In this document: in pieces, positions 53,390-62,321 of the stretch
How the letters are laid out: each line of letters starts with the position of its first letter
How positions within the stretch are numbered: position 1 is the stretch's first letter
Origin: Neobacillus bataviensis
GTDB taxonomy: Bacteria; Bacillota; Bacilli; Bacillales_B; DSM-18226
Length of the DNA: 64,000 nt
Assembly (NCBI RefSeq): GCF_019969725.1
Contig: NZ_JAHXYW010000010.1
Coordinates: 156,682-220,681 of the forward strand
Direction: 5' to 3'
Made by a program: the position numbers and the translations under genes
Notes under the pieces: generated by a model
What the model was told of the DNA's origin: nothing
The model's database searches: none
Seen by the model: the letters and a program-made list of their open reading frames with translations, nothing else

Positions 53390-53959
53390 TTATTTTTTCA
53401 ATCGAACTTTAATATTTTCAGAGTGTGCAAGAAGTATTAAAGCTAGGATTAGGATTGCCAGTACACCGGTTTCCCAATTATCATGCTGGATAAACAAAAA
53501 CACTGGAATGACAAGGAATGCTCCTAATCCTGAAAAGGTAAAGCTTTTGGTGAAGGGATATGTGACAAGGAATGCCAGGATAATCACAGGTGCAAGGAAG
53601 GGCTCGAAGGTAACCATCCCGCCGATGAACGTTGAAATACCTTTCCCGCCCTGAAATTTAAGAGTGACGGGCTTTAAATGGCCAATGATGGCAAAAGCGA
53701 GGCCAATTAATTGAATAGGTTCAGAGAAACTGAGGTACCGGCCAATAAAAATGATCAGAATGCCCTTTAAAGCGTCCCCAAGAAATGTGATAACAAAGGC
53801 CTTTTTGCCATAAATTCGCCCGGCATTCCGCGCACCGACATTTCCGCTCCCCTGCCTGCGGATATCCTGCTGAAAGAGCAATTTTGTAATCAGATATCCA
53901 AACATAATGCACCCAATGAAATAAGAACAGGCAAAATATAGCCAAATCACTCGAATCAC
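53390..53959 (-). CDS. plsY: PlsY-family acyl-phosphate glycerol-3-phosphate acyltransferase
   Basis: This 189-residue membrane protein has five or more membrane segments and the PlsY motifs SGNVGARNAGR (usually SGNPGATNxxR), IGHLKPVTLKF and GGKGISTF. It would add the first acyl chain in phospholipid synthesis. The changed first motif and unusual setting suggest a second, divergent copy rather than the housekeeping one. It ends six bases from comM with no terminator between. Confidence 0.78.
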   Translation of the reverse strand: MIRVIWLYFACSYFIGCIMFGYLITKLLFQQDIRRQGSGNVGARNAGRIYGKKAFVITFLGDALKGILIIFIGRYLSFSEPIQLIGLAFAIIGHLKPVTLKFQGGKGISTFIGGMVTFEPFLAPVIILAFLVTYPFTKSFTFSGLGAFLVIPVFLFIQHDNWETGVLAILILALILLAHSENIKVRLKK

Positions 53960-54134
53960 ACCTTTCTAGTTGTGTGCAATTTTGGTAGGCCGTAACAAGT
54001 TGAATTATATATAATAAAAGTATGGTGGAAAATACATCCACCTCTTTTAGTTTGAAGGAGAAGGCTAATATCTTTAAGTACTATATGCTGTTTATTGTTT
54101 AGAGAGAATTTAGGTCATTATTTGGAGGGCATTT

Positions 54135-55064
54135 ATGTCTAATGTGCTTGTAATTGGTAGTTATGTAGTAGATTTAATGAGCCGAGCACCACATCTTCCA
54201 AAGCCGGGGGAGACAGTTCTAGGGGGACCGTTTCAGATGGGGCCTGGAGGAAAAGGTGGAAATCAGGCGACCGCAGCGGCAAGGTGCGGCTCAGAGGTTA
54301 CGTTTATCACCAAAGTGGGTGACGATCTTTTTGGTCAAGAGGCATTAAAACACTTAGCAGAAAATATCAATAATCAATATATTAAGGTCGATCCAAGCCA
54401 GTCAACTGGAGCTGCATTGATCGCCGTGGATGATAAAAGTGAAAACAGCATTGTTGTCGCCCTGGGAGCCTGCGGAACTATTACAGAAGAGGAAGTAGTA
54501 GTAGCGGAGGAAAGGTTCAAAACTGCAGACATCGTCCTGCTCCAGTTGGAAACAAGTATTGAAGCGGTGGTAACTACGCTGAAACTAGCAAAAAAATATG
54601 ATGTTCCGGTCATTTTGAATCCCGCCCCATACCAGGAGTTTCCTAGAGAGATTCTTTCGGATGTAACCTATATTACTCCAAATGAAACAGAAGCATTTGA
54701 GTTGAGCGGGGTAGAAGTAAAAGATGAAGAATCTGCTTTAGTGGCTGCGAGGAAAATTCATGGATTGGGTGTTGAGAAGGTGATTATCACCCTTGGATCG
54801 AAAGGCGCGTTCCTTTATACTGGCGGTGAGAAGGGTGAATTGGTTCCGGGTCTCAAAGTAGAGGCTGTTGATACAACAGGGGCCGGCGATGCCTTTAATG
54901 GGGGATTTGCTCACGCGCTTAGCATCGGGTACTCTGTCCGTGAAGCGATGACCTTCGCCAATGCAGTTGCCGCCCTCTCCGTGACAAAAATTGGTACAGC
55001 ACCTGCTATGCCTTATAAACACGAAGTCGAGGAAATATTAAAGCGGGAAGATGTTGTAAAGTAA
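54135..55064 (+). CDS. rbsK: ribokinase
   Basis: This 309-residue PfkB kinase has GPGGKGGNQATAAAR near the N-terminus and the anion-hole/catalytic DTTGAGDAFNGGF. It phosphorylates ribose or a similar sugar at O-5. No rbs transporter or regulator is adjacent, so it may act on ribose from nucleosides or on another sugar. TTGGAGGG precedes the ATG. Confidence 0.88.
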   Translation: MSNVLVIGSYVVDLMSRAPHLPKPGETVLGGPFQMGPGGKGGNQATAAARCGSEVTFITKVGDDLFGQEALKHLAENINNQYIKVDPSQSTGAALIAVDDKSENSIVVALGACGTITEEEVVVAEERFKTADIVLLQLETSIEAVVTTLKLAKKYDVPVILNPAPYQEFPREILSDVTYITPNETEAFELSGVEVKDEESALVAARKIHGLGVEKVIITLGSKGAFLYTGGEKGELVPGLKVEAVDTTGAGDAFNGGFAHALSIGYSVREAMTFANAVAALSVTKIGTAPAMPYKHEVEEILKREDVVK

Positions 55065-55087
55065 TAGAACAAAATGCAGATAAAATA

Positions 55088-55140
55088 AAAAAGGGATGAA
55101 TTTAAAAGTGTTATTATACTTTTTTTGTCATCCCTTTCAA
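55088..55140. terminator. terminator between rbsK and the LCP gene
   Basis: AAAGGGATGA pairs with TCATCCCTTT across a long A/T-rich loop, with A and T runs on either side, so it can serve both strands. Confidence 0.6.
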
Positions 55141-55145
55141 TTATC

Positions 55146-56078
55146 TTATTTCGCTTCTAATTCTAATTGCCTCTTCAGTTCGGTTTGGATTCTTTGTTTT
55201 TCTGCAGCTGTTACTATGCCATAGTAGATTTTGTTGATCATTGTGCCTGTTTCCTTTATTTCCATCTGTTGAATGTTCTTTCCGGCTTCTCGATAGTTTT
55301 TCTGGATATCAACCATTTGATCAAAGGTCAGATTTGTCTTAATATTTTTTCCAAGGGCAGTAAATATATCGGAAAAATTCGTTAAGCTTGATACGCTTAC
55401 ACCCTCATTAATGACCGCTTTAATGATTTCCCGCTGCCTTGATTGACGGCCGAAGTCCCCGCGCGGATCCTCGTATCTCATTCTAGAAAATATTAAAGCC
55501 TGTTCACCGTCTAGGGTAATATCTCCTTTTCCAAAATGAAAACCATACTGATCGAATTCAAAATCATTTTGGACGTTTACCCCGCCAACCGCATCGACAA
55601 GGTCCTTAAAACCTTCCATATTAATCTTCATATAATAGTCAATTGGGATATCGAGGAAATTTTCAACGGTAGCCATAGACATGGGAACCCCGCCAAAAGC
55701 ATAAGCATGGTTTATTTTATCCTCTTTCCCTTTTCCGACTATCTCAGTGCGAGTATCTCGCGGGATACTTAGCATTTTTACTGAGTTATTATTGGGATTC
55801 ACGGCGAGCACAATAATGGTATCAGAACGGCCTTTGTCACCCTTTCGTTCATCAACACCCAGCATTAAGACGGAGAAGGGCACCTTTTTTTCCAATGCTA
55901 CCGGCAATTCCCGCTTTTCCGGCTGGATTCGTTCAACCGGCTGGTGCATCGTTACTACAGCAGTTTTTAGAGATTTATAAACCGTGTAACTATAAACACC
56001 CACAGCAACAAAGATTAGCAATAAAATAATCCCCGTCACCTTTAACCACTTTCTACTTCTCTTCTCCTGAGATCTCAT
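55146..56078 (-). CDS. LytR-CpsA-Psr family ligase (TagU-like)
   Basis: This 310-residue enzyme has one N-terminal membrane segment (about 14-33) and an extracellular LCP domain (about 60-230) with LMLGVDERKGDKGRSDTI and SIPRDTRTEI, holding the conserved Arg and Asp residues. LCP proteins transfer teichoic acids or other polymers from undecaprenyl carriers to peptidoglycan. It lies near a UDP-GlcNAc 2-epimerase gene, which fits cell-wall polymer work. Confidence 0.9.
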   Translation of the reverse strand: MRSQEKRSRKWLKVTGIILLLIFVAVGVYSYTVYKSLKTAVVTMHQPVERIQPEKRELPVALEKKVPFSVLMLGVDERKGDKGRSDTIIVLAVNPNNNSVKMLSIPRDTRTEIVGKGKEDKINHAYAFGGVPMSMATVENFLDIPIDYYMKINMEGFKDLVDAVGGVNVQNDFEFDQYGFHFGKGDITLDGEQALIFSRMRYEDPRGDFGRQSRQREIIKAVINEGVSVSSLTNFSDIFTALGKNIKTNLTFDQMVDIQKNYREAGKNIQQMEIKETGTMINKIYYGIVTAAEKQRIQTELKRQLELEAK

Positions 56079-56594
56079 ATGATAAAACCCCCATAATAAT
56101 AATGATGCAAAATGGTGTCAGGCACCGTTCGTGGACACTTCGGTTAATTTGTCCGCCCTGGGTGGACATTCGTGATGGGTGATATGTATGGATGATTGAA
56201 GGTATGATTCATGGTGCTGGTGCAGCAGGTTTTCTATGTTGAAATGCAGTGTCTTGAAGATGGGTCCATTGTATGAAGGAAATAAAAGGCTTGTATTCTC
56301 ATGATAGTATGTAAGTTACCATTTATTTTAACACTCATAGTAAATAAATCCCATTACTCTTTTATTAAAATTCAATGAGTTTTCTAAATAAATAAGCTAA
56401 GTAATCTCATGCATTGTTCACTTTCACCTTCACCAGCCAGTTTGTTTTCATTAAATACCGTTTTCATTCGGTTAATGCTTTTGCCAGCTAGTGTAATTTG
56501 ATATCATGATAGTTAGGCTATGATTTGGCTGTCAATTTTTAAATATTAATAGTGAATTGTATAATGATGGTACATATATTCTTTGGAGGTTTTT
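56079..56594. other. intergenic region with REP-like copy D and mnaA promoter
   Basis: No gene is visible in these 516 bases. A REP-like element (56114-56168) lies near the left end. The decamer TCATGATAGT occurs at 56299 and 56504. A TATAAT at 56560-56565 with a weak -35 TTTTAA at 56537-56542 probably drives mnaA. Confidence 0.55.
56114..56168 (+). repeat. REP-like element, copy D
   Basis: Core GGTGTCAGGCACC at 56114-56126, then CGTGGACA...TTTGTCCGC...GTGGACA. It lies 35 bases upstream of the LCP start codon (minus strand), so unlike most copies it is at a 5' end. Confidence 0.88.
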
Positions 56595-57737
56595 ATGACA
56601 AATCAATTGAAGGTAATGACCGTATTTGGAACAAGACCGGAGGCAATTAAAATGGCTCCGCTTGTTAAAGAATTAGAAAAACATCCTGATCAAATTCAAT
56701 CGATTGTAACGGTAACAGCACAGCACCGCCAAATGCTGGATCAGGTCTTAAATATTTTTGAAATTACACCTGACTATGACTTAAATGTAATGAAGGAACG
56801 CCAATCCTTGATTGATGTGACAACAAGAAGCTTAGAGGGGCTTAATGATGTAATGGGAAAGGTAAAACCCGATATCGTTCTCGTTCATGGTGACACAACG
56901 ACAACATTTGTGGCGAGTTTAGCGGCTTTTTATAATCAAATTCCGATTGGTCATGTGGAAGCAGGACTTCGCACACATAACAAGTATTCACCATACCCTG
57001 AGGAAATGAACCGCCAGCTGACAGGTGTATTAGCTGATCTTCATTTTTCGCCAACAGTACAATCAAAGCAAAATCTTTTGGTAGAAAATAAAAAAGAAGA
57101 AGCAATTTTTATTACAGGAAATACCGCGATCGATGCATTAAAAACAACCGTTAAAACGAATTACTCCCATCCTGTTTTGGATAAGCTTGGGGACGATCGA
57201 TTAATTTTAATGACGGCCCATCGAAGAGAAAACACCGGTGAACCCATGGAAAACATGTTCCGTGCGATTCGCAGAGTAGTGGAAAAACATGCTGATGTAC
57301 AAGTCGTTTATCCAGTTCACATGAACCCTGTGGTTCGTGAAATTGCTAATCGGGTATTGGGAGAAAACGATCGAATTCAGCTGATCGAGCCGTTGGATGT
57401 AATTGATTTCCATAACTTTGCTTCACGGGCCTATTTAATTTTGACTGATTCCGGTGGGGTTCAGGAAGAGGCGCCATCTTTGGGTGTTCCTGTTCTTGTT
57501 TTACGCGATACAACTGAGCGGCCTGAAGGAATTGCAGCGGGGACATTAAAGCTAGCAGGAACAGATGAAGAAACCATCTTTGGGCTGGCAGATGAATTAT
57601 TGTCTGATAAGTCCGCCCATGACCAAATGGCAAAAGCCTCTAATCCATACGGAGACGGTTTCGCCTCCAGACGAATCGTTGAAGCGATTCTTTATCACTT
57701 CGGAAGAAGCGAACAACGACCTGCCGACATGGCGTAA
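56595..57737 (+). CDS. mnaA: UDP-N-acetylglucosamine 2-epimerase
   Basis: This 380-residue non-hydrolysing epimerase gives UDP-ManNAc for teichoic acid linkage units and other polymers. It has GTRPEAIKMAPL at the start, the VHGDTTTTF block, HVEAGLRT, and SGGVQEEAPSLG. ATG at 56595 follows TTGGAGG; a frame from 56583 is longer but starts upstream of that site. Confidence 0.93.
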   Translation: MTNQLKVMTVFGTRPEAIKMAPLVKELEKHPDQIQSIVTVTAQHRQMLDQVLNIFEITPDYDLNVMKERQSLIDVTTRSLEGLNDVMGKVKPDIVLVHGDTTTTFVASLAAFYNQIPIGHVEAGLRTHNKYSPYPEEMNRQLTGVLADLHFSPTVQSKQNLLVENKKEEAIFITGNTAIDALKTTVKTNYSHPVLDKLGDDRLILMTAHRRENTGEPMENMFRAIRRVVEKHADVQVVYPVHMNPVVREIANRVLGENDRIQLIEPLDVIDFHNFASRAYLILTDSGGVQEEAPSLGVPVLVLRDTTERPEGIAAGTLKLAGTDEETIFGLADELLSDKSAHDQMAKASNPYGDGFASRRIVEAILYHFGRSEQRPADMA

Positions 57738-57767
57738 GCAGGGAAATACTAGTATTATGTAAGGTTT

Positions 57768-57815
57768 ATCAGCCCTCCTGTCTTTGGTTAGAAGACAAGA
57801 GGGCTGTTTATTTAT
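57768..57815 (+). terminator. terminator of mnaA
   Basis: CAGCCCTCCTGTCTT pairs with AAGACAAGAGGGCTG (one bulge) and is followed by TTTATTTAT. Confidence 0.8.
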
Positions 57816-57844
57816 CGAATTCTGAAGAAAAGGTGTGGCCATTA

Positions 57845-58231
57845 ATGAAGTTTAATAAAATTCATCACATAGCAATCATTTGTACTAATTATGAAAAGTC
57901 GAAGGATTTTTATGTACGGATTTTAGGGATGAACCCTATAAGCGAGGTTTATCGAGAGGACAGAGATTCCTATAAGCTGGATTTAGAAATAAATGGACAA
58001 TATCAGATTGAATTGTTTTCATTCCCAAACCCTCCAGCACGGCCAGGCTACCCTGAAGCTGCCGGTTTAAGACATATTGCCTTTGAAGTGGACGATATTG
58101 AGGAGGCAGCAGCCTACTTTAAAAAACACCAAATAAATGTTGAGGCGATTCGAATCGATCCTTTAACCAACAAGAAATTCACCTTCTTCCCCGACCCAGA
58201 CGGACTGCCAATCGAACTCTATGAGAAATAA
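57845..58231 (+). CDS. VOC/glyoxalase-type small metalloenzyme
   Basis: This 128-residue vicinal-oxygen-chelate protein has paired babbb modules: IHHIAIICTNYEKSKDFYVRILG, then LRHIAFEVDDIEEA and PDGLPIELYE. His-8, Glu near 60, His near 79 and Glu near 125 are candidate metal ligands. It resembles YaeR/glyoxalase-I-like proteins; the substrate is unknown. AAAGGTG lies before ATG 57845. Confidence 0.82.
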   Translation: MKFNKIHHIAIICTNYEKSKDFYVRILGMNPISEVYREDRDSYKLDLEINGQYQIELFSFPNPPARPGYPEAAGLRHIAFEVDDIEEAAAYFKKHQINVEAIRIDPLTNKKFTFFPDPDGLPIELYEK

Positions 58232-58237
58232 ACAAAA

Positions 58238-58287
58238 AGAAGAGCAGGAGACCATAACCAATCGTTCACCCTGCCCTTCTTTTTTAA
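58238..58287 (+). terminator. terminator after the VOC gene
   Basis: AGAAGAGCAGG pairs with CCTGCCCTTCT (one mismatch) across a long loop, followed by TTTTT. Confidence 0.65.
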
Positions 58288-58344
58288 TTTGTCCGCGTGG
58301 AATGGACAATTTAGCCTAACTGTCCACGAGCGGTGCCTGACACC
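58288..58344 (-). repeat. REP-like element, copy E (reverse)
   Basis: Core GGTGCCTGACACC at 58332-58344. On the minus strand the order is core, CGTGGACAG, TTGTCC, GCGGACAAATT, as in the other copies. It lies between two convergent genes. Confidence 0.88.
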
Positions 58345-58382
58345 ATTAATGACACCATTAAATGAACGTCACTATTAAACAG

Positions 58383-58877
58383 CTAGTATCTCGGCAGGCC
58401 GTATTCTTGTGGGGACCAGGTGCCATAGCTGCTCAATGTGTAGGGGTTTATATTCGGTCCATATCCTGGGTAACCGACATTTCCGAGAACGGGATAGCCG
58501 CCAGCACCCGGAGCATAGCCGTAAATTCCACCACCCGGCCCAGGGACGTAACCTGGGAAGCCGCCATAGCCGCCAAATCCTCCAGTTCCCATGCCTCCAA
58601 GCAGTCCAGAGCCTAAATATCCCAAACCAAGACCCAGGAGCCCTTTACCAACTTGACCAAGACCTAAATGGGAATCGGTATGGTGTCCATAGTGATGGCC
58701 CCCATGATGGTTGTCCTCATAATGATGTTGTGCATAGTGATGGCCCCCATGATGGTTGTCCTCATAATGATGTTGTGCATGGTGATGGCCCCCATGATGG
58801 TTGTCCTCATAATGATGCTGTGCATGGTGATGAATTCCATGATAACTCTCTACGGGCATTCTATAAGGATAATACAT
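58383..58877 (-). CDS. His/Gly-rich repeat protein, probably spore-coat type
   Basis: This 164-residue protein begins with MYYPYRMPVESYHG, followed by three 15-residue repeats (HHHAQHHYEDNHHGG and variants, about 15-60) and then a Gly/Tyr/Pro-rich tail (GLGLGYLGSG..., GGFGGYGGFPGY). The make-up is that of spore coat or exosporium proteins with metal-binding capacity. AGGAGAAAGGAG precedes the ATG. No family recognised with certainty. Confidence 0.78.
   Translation of the reverse strand: MYYPYRMPVESYHGIHHHAQHHYEDNHHGGHHHAQHHYEDNHHGGHHYAQHHYEDNHHGGHHYGHHTDSHLGLGQVGKGLLGLGLGYLGSGLLGGMGTGGFGGYGGFPGYVPGPGGGIYGYAPGAGGYPVLGNVGYPGYGPNINPYTLSSYGTWSPQEYGLPRY
58729..58848 (-). repeat. 45-base tandem coding repeats
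   Basis: Three nearly identical 45-base units (for example CCCCATGATGGTTGTCCTCA on the plus strand recurs at 45-base spacing near 58700-58812) encode the His-rich units. Confidence 0.8.
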
Positions 58878-58906
58878 ACGATCTCCTTTCTCCTCATAAT
58901 CATAAT

Positions 58907-58915
58907 TAGCCTATG
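58907..58915 (-). promoter_or_regulatory. possible sigma-K -10 element
   Basis: CATAGGCTA on the minus strand fits CATANNNTA, 30-38 bases before the ATG, but no AC lies at the expected -35 position. Confidence 0.3.
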
Positions 58916-59108
58916 TACCCTTTTAGATAATTCTTGGGTTTGTGCCCATATTATTAGAAATTGGTGAATTCTTCTCCCCTTGAAAGGATGTCCAAAATAC
59001 GTCTCAAGTCCTAGTTTTCTTTCCGTTTGAGGTCTATGGCGGGCAGGAGTTTTTTCATGTATTGTGGAAGTAGTAGATGGAAATCATTTCTTTTGGTACA
59101 AATTACAA

Positions 59109-59123
59109 GAATGTGAAACATTC
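59109..59123. promoter_or_regulatory. inverted repeat upstream of xpaC
   Basis: GAATGT-GAA-ACATTC, a perfect 6-base dyad about 54 bases before the xpaC ATG; possible operator for an unknown regulator. The rest of 58916-59176 shows nothing clear. Confidence 0.35.
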
Positions 59124-59176
59124 TATTGATTTTATTCGTATGAATATAAAGGAAACCTAGTCAGGAGTCGATTTTT

Positions 59177-59833
59177 ATGAACCCTATCCTTTCATTAATC
59201 ATTCGTTCATTTGTGGCTGTCCCTGTCACCGTTTTAACCGGGTTAATCAGCTATTTAGCGCTTGATCAGTACTTCCTGCCATCCCTGGGCTATGCGATTG
59301 CGGGCGGTGTTTTAACCCACCTAATACTTGGGCTGTTCATGAACAAGAACTTTCTAAAAAAGCATCAGCTTTCAAGCAAGGAATACCGCTACATTAAGAA
59401 GAATTTAAAGGAAGCCAAGCGAAAAATCCATCGCTTGAATAAAAACCTTTTCACCATCCGTGATATTTCGTCTGTAAAGCAGAGAATCGATATCCTAAGA
59501 ATCACCAAAAAAATACACAAAATGACATTAAAAGAGCCGAAGCGTTTTTACCAGGCGGAGCCCTTTTATTTTTCTCATCTGGATTCCGTGGTGGAACTGA
59601 CCGAGAAATATAACTTCCTATCCACTCAGCCGAAAAAAAGCATGGAGCTGGACCAGTCCTTAATTGAAACACGCCGAACCTTAAATGAAATGACACGGGT
59701 CTTGGAAGAGGATTTATACCACGTCATATCGGATGATATCGATACTTTAAATTTCGAAATAGATGTCGCAAAGCATACAATCAAAAAACAAAAGGACTCT
59801 AAATTTCCTGAAGAGAATAGGTGGCTAAAATGA
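59177..59833 (+). CDS. xpaC: XpaC-family membrane protein
   Basis: This 218-residue protein has two N-terminal membrane segments (about 5-27 and 34-54) and a long charged helical cytosolic part. It matches XpaC, once linked to hydrolysis of a bromo-chloro-indolyl phosphate, with true role unclear. Its stop overlaps the telA start (ATGA), as in the conserved xpaC-yaaN pair of Bacillus. Confidence 0.85.
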   Translation: MNPILSLIIRSFVAVPVTVLTGLISYLALDQYFLPSLGYAIAGGVLTHLILGLFMNKNFLKKHQLSSKEYRYIKKNLKEAKRKIHRLNKNLFTIRDISSVKQRIDILRITKKIHKMTLKEPKRFYQAEPFYFSHLDSVVELTEKYNFLSTQPKKSMELDQSLIETRRTLNEMTRVLEEDLYHVISDDIDTLNFEIDVAKHTIKKQKDSKFPEENRWLK

Positions 59834-61008
59834 GCGAAAACAACCCAATTCAGCCCAACACATCGGGCAACTTATTAGATGATATCCTTGCTAATCCCTT
59901 TGGCGACGGACACGCGCCATCTAAAAGCCCGATCCCGCAGACAGGGGAACCAAAGCCGGTCAAGTTAATTGACGTCATTCCAGAGGAGCACCGGGCAAAA
60001 GCGTATCAGATTGCCGAGCAAATTGATCCCGCCAACCATCAGGCGATGATTCAATACGGCACCCAGGCCCAAGGCAAGCTCCTCAGCTTTTCGCACACGA
60101 TGCTCGAGCACGTTCAGAAAAAGGATGTAGGCGAAATCGGAGACATAATCAGCGACTTAATGAAGCGCCTGAATGAAGTGAATCCGGATGATCTAAAGGA
60201 TGGGAAGCCATCCTTGTTTGCGCGTATGTTTGGAAAAATTTCCGGCTCCATACAGGAGGTTCTCTCTAAATATCAAAAAACTGGGGCGCAAATTGACCGA
60301 ATCAGTGTGAAGCTTGACCGCAGCAAAAATGTCCTATTGTCTGATATCAAGCTGCTTGAGCAGTTATATGAAACGAATAAAGAATATTTTCACGCCTTGA
60401 ATGTCTATATTGCGGCTGGGGAAATCAAGCTTGAGGAAATGAATGAAAAAATTATCCCGCAGTTAAGACAAGCGGCACAGGCTTCCAATGATCAGATGAA
60501 GTTTCAAGAGGTCAACGATATGATTCAATTTGCCGACCGCTTGGATAAACGGCTTCATGATTTGAAGCTGAGCCGGGAAATTACGATTCAAAGCGCACCG
60601 CAAATCCGCCTGATTCAAAACACGAACCAGGCATTAGTGGAAAAAATTCAATCGTCGATCATGACCGCCATTCCTCTTTGGAAAAACCAAGTGGCCATTG
60701 CCTTAACATTAATCCGCCAGCGTCATGCGGTGGAGGCACAAAAGCAGGTCTCCAAAACAACAAATGAACTGCTGTTAAAAAATGCTGAAATGTTAAAAAC
60801 AAATACGATTGAAACAGCGAAAGAAAACGAGCGCGGCCTTGTTGATATTGAAACACTTAAGAAGACCCAGGAAAACCTCATCTCCACACTCGAAGAAACT
60901 TTGCGAATTCAAGAGGAAGGCCGCCACAAACGCCGAGCTGCTGAACAAGAACTTGCCACAATGGAAAACGACCTAAAAATAAAATTATTAGAGATAAAAG
61001 GAAAATAA
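59830..61008 (+). CDS. telA: TelA/YaaN-family toxic anion resistance protein
   Basis: This 392-residue largely helical TelA-family protein was named for tellurite resistance and is linked to cell-envelope stress tolerance. It shows the family region from [18 protein letters not shown] through the [21 protein letters not shown] block to a long C-terminal coiled coil. ATG at 59830 overlaps the xpaC stop; GTG at 59821 is a weaker choice. Confidence 0.9.
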   Translation: MSENNPIQPNTSGNLLDDILANPFGDGHAPSKSPIPQTGEPKPVKLIDVIPEEHRAKAYQIAEQIDPANHQAMIQYGTQAQGKLLSFSHTMLEHVQKKDVGEIGDIISDLMKRLNEVNPDDLKDGKPSLFARMFGKISGSIQEVLSKYQKTGAQIDRISVKLDRSKNVLLSDIKLLEQLYETNKEYFHALNVYIAAGEIKLEEMNEKIIPQLRQAAQASNDQMKFQEVNDMIQFADRLDKRLHDLKLSREITIQSAPQIRLIQNTNQALVEKIQSSIMTAIPLWKNQVAIALTLIRQRHAVEAQKQVSKTTNELLLKNAEMLKTNTIETAKENERGLVDIETLKKTQENLISTLEETLRIQEEGRHKRRAAEQELATMENDLKIKLLEIKGK

Positions 61009-61042
61009 CACAAAAGAGGTCTCCAGATGGAGACCCCTTTTA
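61008..61042. terminator. bidirectional terminator
   Basis: GGTCTCC-AGAT-GGAGACC with A and T runs on the sides, between convergent telA and the carboxypeptidase gene. Confidence 0.85.
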
Positions 61043-61795
61043 CTTATTAACAGGCACAGTGTGATAGTACTCCTCGAGGGTAATGTCACGAGACATGATT
61101 TTTTTAGCCATCGTTTTTCCGACATAGCGAAGATGCCACGGCTCGTAGGTATAGCCGGTGATGGCACTCTTTCCTTTCGGATAGCGGATAATAAAGCCGT
61201 AATCAGCGGCATGCTTCTGAAGCCATTTTGCCTCTTTTGTTCCTCCAAAGCATTCCTCAGCCGCACACCTGCCATCCCCGCCAGTCACATCAATGGCAAG
61301 CCCAGTTTCATGCTCGCTTGTTCCGGGAACCGCACTATAGGTTGATGCTTTTTCATAGCCATCTTGCTTTACATAGCTATTGAACAAAGCCGTTTGAGCA
61401 ATGTGTGAACGATAAGCCGAAACACCTAAAAGATTTACACCCTGTTTTTTAGCGCCTGTAAAAAGTTTTTCAATCGCGGACGCCGCTGCCGCACGCATTT
61501 TTCGCTTCTCGGATTTTTCTTTAAAAATAAACGGGATATTCGCATCCACTAAATCCTCAGGCGAATAATTTTCCGGCAATTTATGCTGTTTATTGACAAG
61601 AACGGGGATACTTTCTGGATTGGCGACAACAGAGATACTATCCAAGGATTGTGAGCGGGTCTTGTTCGTAGATGATGATGGTTTGTTCAAAGCGATATTT
61701 TCCTCTTCCTGGGCAAAATGAAATTTTTCCATGCAGCCTGCTAACATCAAAGCCGTCAGGAGAAGACAAAAAGTAAGGGACCATAATTTTAACAT
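61040..61795 (-). CDS. D-alanyl-D-alanine carboxypeptidase lipoprotein (M15B, VanY/LdcB-like)
   Basis: This 251-residue lipoprotein (lipobox LAGC, Cys at about 21) has the M15B zinc site SEHETGLAIDV (His and Asp) and EPWHLRYVG (Glu base and His), with GVSAYRSHIAQTALFNSYV before them. It trims terminal D-Ala from peptidoglycan stems outside the membrane. AAGGAAG precedes the ATG. Confidence 0.92.
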   Translation of the reverse strand: MLKLWSLTFCLLLTALMLAGCMEKFHFAQEEENIALNKPSSSTNKTRSQSLDSISVVANPESIPVLVNKQHKLPENYSPEDLVDANIPFIFKEKSEKRKMRAAAASAIEKLFTGAKKQGVNLLGVSAYRSHIAQTALFNSYVKQDGYEKASTYSAVPGTSEHETGLAIDVTGGDGRCAAEECFGGTKEAKWLQKHAADYGFIIRYPKGKSAITGYTYEPWHLRYVGKTMAKKIMSRDITLEEYYHTVPVNK

Positions 61796-61980
61796 GAATA
61801 ACTTCCTTTTTTTTAAAATTAAATCCTGTTATCATCATGGACACTATTAATAGACTTAAAACCTCACAAGTCCTATTTAGAAACAATCATCCTAGCGGAA
61901 AATAGAAAAATTACCCACCTGTTGGGTCCTAAGACACTTTTCATTTATAAATTTGTTGGATATATTTTTGATAAACACAT

Positions 61981-62090
61981 AAATCGTACGAAACGGCAAA
62001 GCCATTGAAAAGTGGTGACGCAAAACTAAAGGGGCTAATGTTTAACGACGATGCTAGCCAGTTACCGAACACGACGTACTCCTGCGATTT
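61981..62090 (+). ncRNA. cyclic di-GMP-I (GEMM) riboswitch
   Basis: The sequence follows the GEMM-I aptamer: GGCAAAGCC, a P2 hairpin CCATT-GAAA-AGTGG, GACGCAAA, a second stem GGGGCTAA...TAGCCA and GTTACCG. Outer pairing of AAATCG (61981-61986) with CGATTT (62085-62090) can form P1. No terminator hairpin is evident after it; AACC near 62096 can pair with GGTT near 62110 over the GGGGGG ribosome site, so translational control is likely. Downstream is a 54-residue gene. Confidence 0.9.
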
Positions 62091-62118
62091 ATGTAAACCA
62101 CAATTGGGGGGTTATCAT

Positions 62119-62283
62119 GTGTTGAAAATGTTTATTCGAGGCAAATATTTTTATCATTTAATCCAGTACCGTCACAACGAAATCCTGCAGCAGGATTGCC
62201 TTGATGAGGAATTAAGAATGAAGTTAAGGGTGAAATCAAGCTACCATAATAGCAAGGCCGTGGAGCTAGGGGCAAAAATGTAA
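62119..62283 (+). CDS. 54-residue protein controlled by the c-di-GMP riboswitch
   Basis: GTG at 62119 lies seven bases after GGGGGG. The product is short, basic and hydrophilic (MLKMFIRGKYFYHLIQYRHN at the start, SSYHNSKAVELGAKM at the end), with no membrane segment or Cys. A longer frame upstream would run through the riboswitch and is rejected. A terminator follows directly, so this is the only gene of the unit. I do not recognise the family. Motility, matrix or sporulation roles are typical of c-di-GMP targets but unproven here. Confidence 0.75.
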   Translation: MLKMFIRGKYFYHLIQYRHNEILQQDCLDEELRMKLRVKSSYHNSKAVELGAKM

Positions 62284-62290
62284 TCGTTAT

Positions 62291-62321
62291 CAAAAAAAGC
62301 CTGGGATTCCAGGCTTTTTTT
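62291..62321. terminator. terminator of the riboswitch gene
   Basis: AAAAAAAGCCTGG-GATT-CCAGGCTTTTTTT, strong on both strands. Confidence 0.92.

Noticed and set aside
58409..58909. 166-residue plus-strand gene opposite the His-rich gene
   Set aside because: It is a mirror of the repeat gene and lacks a ribosome site; the minus-strand gene has AGGAG signals and a sensible composition.
62005..62118. Upstream extension of the 54-residue gene
   Set aside because: The added codons would lie within the c-di-GMP aptamer and have no ribosome site.
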